Shown here: one piece after another, positions 6,844 to 12,115 of the stretch
Position numbering within the stretch: position 1 is the stretch's first letter
Layout of the letters: the number at the start of each line of letters is the position of its first letter
Source: Oscillospiraceae bacterium
GTDB taxonomy: Bacteria > Bacillota > Clostridia > Oscillospirales > Ruminococcaceae
Direction of reading: 5' to 3'
Assembly (NCBI GenBank): GCA_009784765.1
Contig: WQXP01000016.1
Span: 1 to 12,115 of the forward strand
DNA length: 12,115 nucleotides
Translations under genes and position numbers: made by a program
The notes under the pieces: model-generated
Seen by the model: the letters and a program-made list of their open reading frames with translations, nothing else
The model's database searches: none
Told to the model about the DNA's origin: nothing

Positions 6844-7125
6844 ATGGAAAATGATGAGTTCATGGTTGAGGTAGTCGATATAGACGGTGAAGAGTTTGAG
6901 AAAATCGCCGAGTTAGAACATGAGGGCGAAGTCTATTTCGCGTTGATTCCCTTTGTAGACGATGAAGATGACGATTCGGACGAAATTGAAATCGAAGAGT
7001 TCGGGATTTTGAAGCGCGTCGAAGTTGACGGCGAGTTCATGCTCGAATCTGTCGATGATGATGATTTGCACGACAAAATCGGCGGGCTGTTCGAAGCTAT
7101 GTTCGAAGAAGCGGAAGTAGATTAA
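6844..7125 (+). CDS. DUF1292 family small acidic protein (YrzB-like)
   Basis: A 93-residue, strongly acidic protein with an Asp/Glu run in the middle (DDEDDDSDEIEIEE). It matches the DUF1292 family of Firmicutes small proteins in length, N-terminal pattern (VVDIDGEEFEKIAELEHEGEVYFALIPF) and the FGILKRVEVDGE motif. The biochemical role of the family is unknown to me. The ATG at 6844 is chosen because of the GAGGAG site at 6829-6834, the family start, and the promoter-leader arrangement. A longer open frame reaching back into ypeB is not supported. The gene is transcribed from the sigma-A promoter at 6715-6743, and its transcript may continue into the structured RNA downstream before the terminator at 7334-7367. 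Confidence 0.85.
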   Translation: MENDEFMVEVVDIDGEEFEKIAELEHEGEVYFALIPFVDDEDDDSDEIEIEEFGILKRVEVDGEFMLESVDDDDLHDKIGGLFEAMFEEAEVD

Positions 7126-7140
7126 ACACTTGCTGAACTA

Positions 7141-7333
7141 CTGCTGTGTTCGAGAGGTATTGCTTGGTATAATCCAACACTTTGACCACGGGATTTCCAC
7201 TCCGTCGGCGGATTGCAGACCTCCCGCGCTTTGGCAACAAAGCTCGGACGAAGGGAGCGTGAACCCGCGGGGGAATTTACCCACCCTGCACACGTGCGGG
7301 TTTTATATGGCGTACTACGGCATAAGCGGTGTT
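7141..7333 (+). ncRNA. ssrS: Structured RNA, candidate 6S RNA (ends approximate)
   Basis: This gap has no gene but folds into a long interrupted rod. The outer stem pairs 7157-7172 with 7303-7315 (bulges and some GU pairs). GGG 7190-7192 pairs with CCC 7280-7282. CTCCG-CGG (7200-7208) pairs with CCG-CGGGG (7265-7272). CTCCC 7221-7225 pairs with GGGAG 7253-7257. The apex is a perfect GCTTTG-GCAA-CAAAGC hairpin (7228-7243). A small hairpin (7284-7300) sits in the 3' strand of the large central loop. A rod with a central bubble and a small 3'-side hairpin, ~190 nt long before a strong terminator, is the layout of Firmicutes 6S RNA, which binds sigma-A RNA polymerase. TTTGACC in the 5' bubble strand also resembles what I recall of Bacillus 6S-1. 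No clear promoter lies just upstream; TGGTATAAT at 7165-7173 could instead drive a shorter RNA. Structure is seen; identity is inferred. Confidence 0.5.
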
Positions 7334-7367
7334 CAACCCCTCCCAATCGGGAGGGGTTGTTGTTTTT
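7334..7367 (+). terminator. Rho-independent terminator after the DUF1292 gene and RNA
   Basis: An 11-bp perfect stem CAACCCCTCCC/GGGAGGGGTTG (7334-7344, 7349-7359) with a 4-nt AATC loop, followed by TTGTTTTT. On the minus strand no T-run follows, so it is mainly a plus-strand terminator. The ATPase gene ends 8 bp downstream on the other strand. Confidence 0.85.
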
Positions 7368-7374
7368 ACTCCGC

Positions 7375-9702
7375 TCACCTCTCCCCGAAAAGCAGCTTCC
7401 CAATCCCCTTTACAATCGGCAAGCCTGCTGCGAAAGCGAGTACAATCAGCAATGTTTGAGCGGACAGAACAGTCGTCTGCAAAACGGGTGAGAGCCACGT
7501 GGTTGTAACAGCGATTGCGATAATCGCGGTTGAAGCGAGTACTGCCCAAATCAGATGAGGATTGCCTCTGTATTTCGCGTTGAAAACCCCCCGCCGTGTG
7601 TCTTTGCACTCGAAGACGAATACTAATTGCGATAAGCCGAGAGTCGCCATTGCGGCAGTCCGCGCCATTGCCAAGTCGGAATCGTTTGCTCCGTTTGCCG
7701 CATTCCCGAAGCCCAAAGCCAACCAAAATACCGCGAGTGTGCAGGCGGCGATTGCAATTCCGCGAAAAGCTATGCTCGTGAGAAGCCCTCCTGCGAACAC
7801 ACTGTCTGAGCTGCTGCGCGGCGGTTTTTTCATGATGTTGTCGGCGGCGGGTTCCATACTCAGCGCGATTGCGGGAAGCCCGTCTGTTACTAAGTTAATC
7901 AGCAAAATCTGAATGGGAATCAGCACGAGAGGCAGCCCGAGAAGCATTGCTGTCAGCATTGTCAGAACCTCACCTATGTTAGACGACAGCATATAACGAA
8001 TAGATTTACGGATATTGTCATATATAGTCCGCCCCTGCTCCACTGCGTTCACGAGTGTCGCGAAGTTATCGTCAAGAAGAACCAACTGGGCGGCTTCTTT
8101 GGTAACATCAGTGCCTGTGATTCCCATAGCAACACCGATTGCAGCTTCTTTGACTGCGGGAGCGTCGTTGACTCCGTCCCCTGTCATAGCGACTATGTTG
8201 CCCTGTGCTTTGAGCCGCTTAACAAGAACAAGTTTGTCTGCGGGGGTCATTCGCGCATGAACCTCTGCTATTCCCGCTTGTTTTGCGATTTGTTCTGCGG
8301 TGTTCTTATGGTCGCCCGTGAGCATGATTACGCGGATTCCCGCCCGCTTACATTTGCGGACTGCGGCTTTGACTTCCGGGCGCAGAGGGTCGGAAAGACC
8401 GATAATGCCCAAAAAAGCAGAGTTCGTCGCCAGAGCCAAACAGCGCAGCCCCTTGCGCGTCATTTCATCGTGAACTTGCCTGATTTTCGCGGCGGCTCGC
8501 GGTTCGATATTGCATTTCGGCAGAATCGCCTCAAGAGAGCCTTTGAGCCAATTAACTGTCAACTGTCCGTTATCAACTGTCAACTGTGTCGTAACTTGCA
8601 TGAACTGTGACTTGCTCTCAAAAGGAATCTCAGCGGTGCGGGTATATGCGGCAATATTAGAGTTAGCGGCGGCTTTCGCCCAATCCGCGAGAGCAAGCTC
8701 CGTAGGGTCGGACTCGTTGTTGCACAATGCGGCGCATAAAAGCAACTGCTTCTCTTGCGCAAACGCCGCGACTTGTGTAACTTTCATTTTGTTCTGAGTG
8801 AGAGTTCCTGTCTTGTCTGTGCAAATCACATTAGCGCAACCCAGCGTTTCGACAGAATGAAGCTTGTTGACCAAAGCCTTCTGCTTGTAAATCCTCCGAA
8901 CAGCTAAAGCAAGGGAAATAGTCACCACAGCGGGCAGCCCTTCAGGAATTGCCGCGACTGCGAGGGAAATCCCCGTCAGCAGCATATCGAAAACGCCGTA
9001 ACCTTGGATTACGCCAAGCAAACTCACCGCTATGCAGACGATAATGCAAATCAACCCGATTGTCCGCCCGAGTTCGCCGAGTTTTCGCTGAAGGGGCGTA
9101 GGTTCGGGTTTTACGTCAGACAACATCGTCGAGATTTTGCCCATCTCCGTCGCCGCACCTGTCGCGATAACTTCGGCTACACCGTGTCCGCGAGTAACAC
9201 TCGTCCCCATGAATACGCGGCTGTCGGTGGTTTTCCCGATTGGCAGGCTTTCCCCTGTCAGCAGGGATTCGTCTGCTTCGAATGCAGTTGCGGACAACAA
9301 GCGGCAGTCTGCGGGAATGCGGCTTCCGGCTTCAATCCGTACCACATCGCCGCGAACAAGCTGCGTCGCGTCAATCTGCGTGAGCCGCCCGTCGCGAAAG
9401 GTCTGCGCTGTCGGTGCAGAGAGCCTCTTGAGGGCCTCCAGCGTCTTTTCAGCACGGTATTCCTGAACAAACCCGAGAATCGCGTTCAGAACCACCACGA
9501 CGATAATCGCCGCCGCGTCTAAATATTCCCCCATCGCGACTGAAACGCCCGTTGCACAAAGCAGAATAATCACCATCGCGTCTTTGAACTGCCCTGCAAA
9601 AATGCGCCCCGGCTGAAGTTTCTTTGCGCTTGTGAGGGTATTCTCCCCGTCGCGGGCAAGCCGCGCGCGTGCTTCCTGTGTTGTCAGCCCCGTGTGTTTC
9701 AT
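7375..9702 (-). CDS. P-type Ca2+-transporting ATPase (type IIA-like) with a heptamer insertion
   Basis: A 775-residue ion pump, probably exporting Ca2+ using ATP. Domain order is complete: N-terminal actuator with TGES (149-152), M4 AIPEGLP (E254), phosphorylation site CTDKTGTLT (D296), ATP-binding LKGS (K387), TGDHKNTA (462-469), hinge MTGDGVNDAP (506-515), M5 SSNIGEVL (N575, E578), and M6 NLVTDGLP (N603, T606, D607), followed by the C-terminal helices. The M4/M5/M6 residues match those that bind Ca2+ in SERCA, supporting Ca2+. The nucleotide-binding domain is compact, and residues ~372-384 (QLTVDNGQLTVN) are encoded by the heptamer array at 8554-8588, between the strand FMQV and KGS. The ATG at 9702 has a GAGGGAG site. 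No partner genes adjoin it. The family is certain; the ion is inferred. Confidence 0.95.
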   Translation of the reverse strand: MKHTGLTTQEARARLARDGENTLTSAKKLQPGRIFAGQFKDAMVIILLCATGVSVAMGEYLDAAAIIVVVVLNAILGFVQEYRAEKTLEALKRLSAPTAQTFRDGRLTQIDATQLVRGDVVRIEAGSRIPADCRLLSATAFEADESLLTGESLPIGKTTDSRVFMGTSVTRGHGVAEVIATGAATEMGKISTMLSDVKPEPTPLQRKLGELGRTIGLICIIVCIAVSLLGVIQGYGVFDMLLTGISLAVAAIPEGLPAVVTISLALAVRRIYKQKALVNKLHSVETLGCANVICTDKTGTLTQNKMKVTQVAAFAQEKQLLLCAALCNNESDPTELALADWAKAAANSNIAAYTRTAEIPFESKSQFMQVTTQLTVDNGQLTVNWLKGSLEAILPKCNIEPRAAAKIRQVHDEMTRKGLRCLALATNSAFLGIIGLSDPLRPEVKAAVRKCKRAGIRVIMLTGDHKNTAEQIAKQAGIAEVHARMTPADKLVLVKRLKAQGNIVAMTGDGVNDAPAVKEAAIGVAMGITGTDVTKEAAQLVLLDDNFATLVNAVEQGRTIYDNIRKSIRYMLSSNIGEVLTMLTAMLLGLPLVLIPIQILLINLVTDGLPAIALSMEPAADNIMKKPPRSSSDSVFAGGLLTSIAFRGIAIAACTLAVFWLALGFGNAANGANDSDLAMARTAAMATLGLSQLVFVFECKDTRRGVFNAKYRGNPHLIWAVLASTAIIAIAVTTTWLSPVLQTTVLSAQTLLIVLAFAAGLPIVKGIGKLLFGER
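8554..8588 (-). repeat. Heptamer array 2 (5 x 7 bp), inside the ATPase gene
   Basis: On the plus strand: AACTGTC, AACTGTC, CGTTATC, AACTGTC, AACTGTG. This is exactly five 7-bp units with the middle one degenerate. In the ATPase frame it encodes QLTVDNGQLTV in a loop of the nucleotide-binding domain. It is related to arrays at 2673-2707 and 10677-10711. Confidence 0.85.
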
Positions 9703-9774
9703 ATGTAAATGCTCCCTCTTGTCCTTTTTTCTATATACTATGAGGACAGGCAGACAAGTATTACAAAATAGGGG

Positions 9775-9803
9775 TTGACAAAGGAAAAGATTTATGATAT
9801 ACT
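9775..9803 (+). promoter_or_regulatory. Consensus sigma-A promoter of the dockerin-CAP gene
   Basis: TTGACA (9775-9780), 17-bp spacer, TATACT (9798-9803), with TGA before the -10 (extended). It lies 41 bp upstream of the start codon at 9845 and predicts a leader of about 35 nt. Its design is the same as the promoter at 6715-6743. Confidence 0.85.
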
Positions 9804-9844
9804 TAGAACATTATATATCTTAGCTATTTTTTTCGAGGTGGTAT

Positions 9845-10654
9845 ATGAAAAACATAATTAAAACACGAAAAATAATCAGCGCGTTTCTCGCTTTCGCGAT
9901 TGTGATTTCGCTGATTGCACCGGCTGCTGCTTTCCCGCCGGAGCGGCTCACTCACAACTATACGGTGAAATGTGCTTTGCTTGTTTTGGGCTCAATAATC
10001 GGAAATGAGCAACTCACGGCACAACAGGAACTTCTGTTCGACATTAACGGCGACGGAAGAATCGCCATTGATGACGCACTTGAAATCTTGCGCCTCTTAA
10101 TCGGGCTTGAAAACCTAATCACCAAGCAGCGTGAAGCAGCCGCTCTTGATACACAGACAACCGCGCCGCCTGCAAGCACGCCCCCGCCCACGGCTGTAAC
10201 CGAACTCACCACGACTGCGCCTCCCACTACCGCGCCGCCTCCTCCCGCTACCGAGCCGCCGCCCGCCAACGCTGAACTTCAGCTCGCGTTGGAGGTGATT
10301 AGGCTCATGAATATCGAACGCGAAAACGAAGGGCTTCCTCCCCTTCTCCCCGGGAGCGACGCACACTTCGCCGCTTCCGCACGCAGAGCCGAGGAAATAG
10401 TCGTTCACTGGGCACATGACCGCCCCGACGGCGCGAAGTGGTCCACTGTTTTCGCCGAGTTCGATGTTAATTACCGCCGCGCAGGCGAAAACTTGGCTAT
10501 GGGGCAGTCTTCTCCTTCCCAAGCCGTCCGCGACTGGATGAACTCCCCGGGGCATCGCGCCAACATTATGCACGACAGCTTCACTCATGTAGGGGTCGGC
10601 GTTGTTCGCGCCGAAGGTCGCCTTTATTGGGTTCAGTTGTTTATCTCGCTGTAG
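9845..10654 (+). CDS. Secreted dockerin-like EF-hand + CAP (SCP/PR-1) domain protein
   Basis: A 269-residue exported protein. Residues 1-29 form a signal peptide (basic start, hydrophobic core, APAAA before the likely cleavage). Residues ~40-90 form a dockerin-like module with one clear calcium-binding loop, FDINGDGRIAIDDALEILRLLIG (65-87); the preceding half has lost its loop. A Pro/Thr-rich linker (about 103-141) follows. The CAP domain (about 145-269) shows HWAHDRPDG (H191), GENLAMG (E215), AVRDWMNSPGHRANIM (H237) and HVGVGV, which are the usual conserved sites of bacterial YkwD-like CAP proteins. The ATG at 9845 has a GAGGTGG site (9835-9841), and a consensus sigma-A promoter drives it, so it is probably made in vegetative cells. 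The function of bacterial CAP proteins is poorly known. Whether the dockerin binds a cohesin cannot be told here. Confidence 0.88.
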   Translation: MKNIIKTRKIISAFLAFAIVISLIAPAAAFPPERLTHNYTVKCALLVLGSIIGNEQLTAQQELLFDINGDGRIAIDDALEILRLLIGLENLITKQREAAALDTQTTAPPASTPPPTAVTELTTTAPPTTAPPPPATEPPPANAELQLALEVIRLMNIERENEGLPPLLPGSDAHFAASARRAEEIVVHWAHDRPDGAKWSTVFAEFDVNYRRAGENLAMGQSSPSQAVRDWMNSPGHRANIMHDSFTHVGVGVVRAEGRLYWVQLFISL

Positions 10655-10676
10655 GAACACTCTTCGGCTTTTCACT

Positions 10677-10711
10677 AACTGTCTACTGTCAATTGTCAAC
10701 TGTCAACTGTA
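10677..10711. repeat. Heptamer array 3 (5 x 7 bp), overlapping the gpr stop codon
   Basis: Plus strand: AACTGTC, TACTGTC, AATTGTC, AACTGTC, AACTGTA. It lies between the convergent CAP and gpr genes. On the minus strand it encodes the last residues of GPR (Tyr-Ser) and its TGA stop (10703-10705). No separate terminator hairpin with a T-run is visible in this 48-bp gap. Confidence 0.88.
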
Positions 10712-11428
10712 CATCAGCAGGCTGTCAATTTCACTCGCGCTGAGCCCCGGATTTAACACGCGGTTCAGCGCAGTTGCAATCACCCGCGAAAAGTGGTTCA
10801 CTACAATGTCGATATTTCGCGGAACTACCATGAACGCCTCTCCGCTCGGGGTTTTCTTGCCAAGATAGTCGATGACAGTCGGTACACCGACGGCAACCAC
10901 GGGAATGCCGAAAGTTTTCTGCGAAATTTCGGTGCGATTGTTGGCGACGCCGCTGCCCGGGGTAATGCCGGTATCGGTAACTTGGATTGTAGCACAGAGC
11001 CGTTCGAAGCTGTTGCAGGCAAGGCTGTCGATGACGATTAGGCAGTCGGGGCTAACTCCGTCGGTGAGGAGTTTGAGCTGCTGTGCTGTTTCGAAGCCGG
11101 TCTGCGCCATTACCCCCGGCGACAATACATAGGTTTTACGAAGCCCGAGTTGCTCTACTTCTTCTTGAAGCTCTGCGTTTGCGGTGAAATGCGCAGTGGC
11201 GAGGGTTTTTCCCGCCGTCCTCACCCCGAGAGAGTCGGGCGTGATGTTGGCGTTCCCGAGCCCGGCGATGAGGAAACTGTTCGCGTCAGGCGGGAGCATA
11301 GGCGCGAGAGCTTTGACTAACTCCGCGATTTCTGTGTCCGCGTCAAGTTCACCTGCTTCGCCGCAAAAGACGGTGGAGTAGTTTCCTTGCGGTTTCGTGT
11401 TCATTTCGTGTGCTAAATCTGTTCTCAT
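10703..11428 (-). CDS. gpr: GPR germination protease (spore protease), compact form without propeptide
   Basis: A 241-residue atypical aspartic protease that degrades small acid-soluble spore proteins during germination. Family blocks: RTDLAHEM (2-9), IAGLGNANITPDSLG (54-68, D65), VLSPGVMAQTG (101-111), VIDSLACNSFERL (132-144), IQVTDTGITPGSGVANNR (148-165, D152), and VVAVGVPTVID (177-187). D65 and D152 correspond to the two Asp residues I recall as essential in Bacillus GPR. Bacillus enzymes are ~370 residues; this one lacks an N-terminal insert and the ~90-residue C-terminal helical segment. It starts at the position where the Bacillus zymogen is cleaved (before RTDLA). An in-frame TAA two codons upstream rules out a longer start, and AGAGG supplies the ribosome-binding site. 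A sigma-G promoter lies at 11546-11574. The last residues and stop come from heptamer array 3. Confidence 0.92.
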   Translation of the reverse strand: MRTDLAHEMNTKPQGNYSTVFCGEAGELDADTEIAELVKALAPMLPPDANSFLIAGLGNANITPDSLGVRTAGKTLATAHFTANAELQEEVEQLGLRKTYVLSPGVMAQTGFETAQQLKLLTDGVSPDCLIVIDSLACNSFERLCATIQVTDTGITPGSGVANNRTEISQKTFGIPVVAVGVPTVIDYLGKKTPSGEAFMVVPRNIDIVVNHFSRVIATALNRVLNPGLSASEIDSLLMYS

Positions 11429-11449
11429 AAGTTATACCTCTATAGTTGA

Positions 11450-11515
11450 TGTCACGATTCACCCGTCGGACGGGCAAAGCCCGCCCTTTGGGCTTATCTC
11501 TTCTTTTGCTTTTAC
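11450..11515 (-). repeat. Element R, copy 3 (leader of gpr)
   Basis: Read on the minus strand it starts GTAAAAGCAAAAGAAGAG, carries the GCCCAAAGGGC and GGGCTTTGCCC palindromes, and ends GTGACA, 21 bp before the gpr start codon. It differs from copy 2 at only 5 of 66 positions by eye. It lies within the ~110-nt leader predicted from the sigma-G promoter. Confidence 0.85.
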
Positions 11516-11545
11516 TGTGCTTCCCTTTGAAAATGGGTGGAGTAA

Positions 11546-11574
11546 TAGTATGGCTTGAACGCCATATGTTATAC
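11546..11574 (-). promoter_or_regulatory. Sigma-G (forespore) promoter of gpr
   Basis: On the minus strand: GTATA (11570-11574), 17-bp spacer, CATACTA (11546-11552). This fits the sigma-G pattern gyATA-N16/18-CATnnTA at every conserved position. The gene downstream is gpr, a known sigma-F/sigma-G target in Bacillus, which strengthens the call. The predicted leader is ~110 nt and includes element R copy 3. Confidence 0.68.
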
Positions 11575-11592
11575 GCACACAGTAAGAAAAGC

Positions 11593-11629
11593 AAAAACGG
11601 CGAGGTTATTTCTAACCACGCCGTTTTTT
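11593..11629 (-). terminator. Hairpin terminator after the Lgt-family gene (could work both ways)
   Basis: AAAAACGGCG-A-GGTTA-TTTC-TAACC-A-CGCCGTTTTT forms a long stem with one A-A mismatch and a 4-nt loop. T-runs on both strands make it potentially bidirectional. The Lgt stop codon (11612-11614, minus strand) lies in the loop/stem of the hairpin, so the last Lgt codons (Lys-Arg-Arg-Gly) encode one arm. It insulates gpr from the upstream gene. Confidence 0.88.
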
Positions 11630-12115
11630 GTATGCTTTCCCGCCCGCAAACACCGCGATTGCTGCGGCGAATATGCCCATGCTGACATACTGAGAAGTCG
11701 AGAAGCCCGCGTACAGACCGCGTGCAGCGTCTCCGCGCAGAAACTCGAGGGTAAATCGCCAGAGTGCGTATAATGCCCCATACAGCGCGGCTGTCTGCCC
11801 CGGGACTGCCTTGCCCCGACGGTACGAAATCAGCCCGAAAGCGAACACAATCGCCGCGATTACGGCGTTTCCGACGGCTTCAATTGCGGGAACGGCTAAC
11901 AGCGGCACTCCTGCAGGGGCGGCGACATGGGTGTATCTGTCGAATCGCGGCGGGTAAATAACAGCGAGGGGGTAGAGCGGGTGGGAAGAATCCACCCGTA
12001 TTCCGAAACAGCAACCGCCGTAAAAACACGCCATTCGACCGAATGCGTGTCCTAAAGGAATCGCAGGCGCGATTATGTCTGCGAGGTGCAGAAGCGGCAT
12101 TTTGAATCTGCGGCA
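11612..12115 (-). CDS. Lgt family prolipoprotein diacylglyceryl transferase, 3' part (5' end outside window)
   Basis: The frame stays open to the window edge, so the start lies beyond 12115; 167 residues are visible. Lgt moves a diacylglyceryl group from phosphatidylglycerol to the lipobox Cys of prolipoproteins in the membrane. Matching features are DIIAPAIPLGHAFGRMACFYGGCCFG, membrane helices, and RFTLEFLRGD, whose Arg and Glu correspond to the conserved C-terminal R...E pair. The signature segment differs from the standard GRxxNFxNGE: it reads GRMACFYGGCCFG, so the usual Asn and Glu positions are Cys. This Cys-rich variant resembles a Lgt-like subgroup seen in Clostridia. It could be the only Lgt or a paralogue of altered substrate; the window cannot decide. 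I therefore leave the symbol blank. Confidence 0.85.
   Translation of the reverse strand, partial: CRRFKMPLLHLADIIAPAIPLGHAFGRMACFYGGCCFGIRVDSSHPLYPLAVIYPPRFDRYTHVAAPAGVPLLAVPAIEAVGNAVIAAIVFAFGLISYRRGKAVPGQTAALYGALYALWRFTLEFLRGDAARGLYAGFSTSQYVSMGIFAAAIAVFAGGKAYKKRRG

Noticed and set aside
7168..7173. TATAAT as the promoter -10 of the structured RNA
   Set aside because: Not rejected outright, but no good -35 is found at 16-18 bp and the bases take part in the outer stem of the fold, so I do not list it as a promoter.
10115..10699. 194-residue minus-strand frame opposite the CAP gene
   Set aside because: It mirrors the Pro/Thr linker and CAP domain in antisense, has low-complexity Gly/Arg content, and no family resemblance or ribosome-binding site stands out.

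Overview
The window looks like chromosomal core sequence from an endospore-forming member of the Clostridia. An Oscillospirales/Ruminococcaceae-like bacterium is my best guess. The spore evidence is a germination protein YpeB, a GPR spore protease with a good forebrain-type sigma-G promoter upstream, and Gram-positive gene sets such as comEC-holA. I see no phage, plasmid, transposase or CRISPR genes.

Layout. 2-4309 (+) is one tightly overlapping transcription unit: the 3' part of comEC, holA (DNA polymerase III delta), an RNase M5-like TOPRIM protein, and an MBOAT O-acyltransferase. It meets tail to tail, with a 16-bp overlap, a HAD phosphatase on the minus strand (4294-4998). A 203-bp divergent gap separates the HAD gene from ypeB (5202-6677, +). 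Next is a DUF1292 small acidic protein (6844-7125, +) behind a consensus sigma-A promoter. It is followed by a structured RNA candidate that folds like 6S RNA and ends in a strong terminator at 7334-7367. On the minus strand lies a calcium-type P-type ATPase (7375-9702). It is divergent from a secreted dockerin-CAP protein (9845-10654, +), which also has a consensus sigma-A promoter. The gpr gene (10703-11428, -) and the 3' part of an Lgt family gene (11612-12115, -) close the window, with a terminator hairpin between them.

The most unusual feature is not a gene but short repeats scattered through otherwise ordinary genes. (1) Element R, 57-66 bp with a GGGCTTTGCCCGTCCG palindrome core, lies in the 5' leader of three genes (HAD, DUF1292, gpr), always in the same orientation to the gene. 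One copy is flanked by an 11-bp direct repeat of the promoter -10 region, as if it had inserted there. (2) A 35-bp array of exactly five heptamers (AAYTGTC; TTGACAR on the other strand) occurs three times. It lies in frame inside the RNase M5 linker, in frame inside the ATPase nucleotide-binding domain, and over the gpr stop codon. (3) A 69-bp palindrome-bearing unit is duplicated in frame inside the HAD gene, which also seems to have lost most of its cap domain. Together these suggest a genome in which small palindromic or tandem elements insert into leaders and into protein loops without breaking reading frames.

Other points of interest are a ComEC C-terminal domain without metal-binding motifs, a GPR that starts at the mature N-terminus and so lacks the usual propeptide, and a Cys-rich Lgt variant. 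Function calls rest on motif recognition by eye; no database search was possible.
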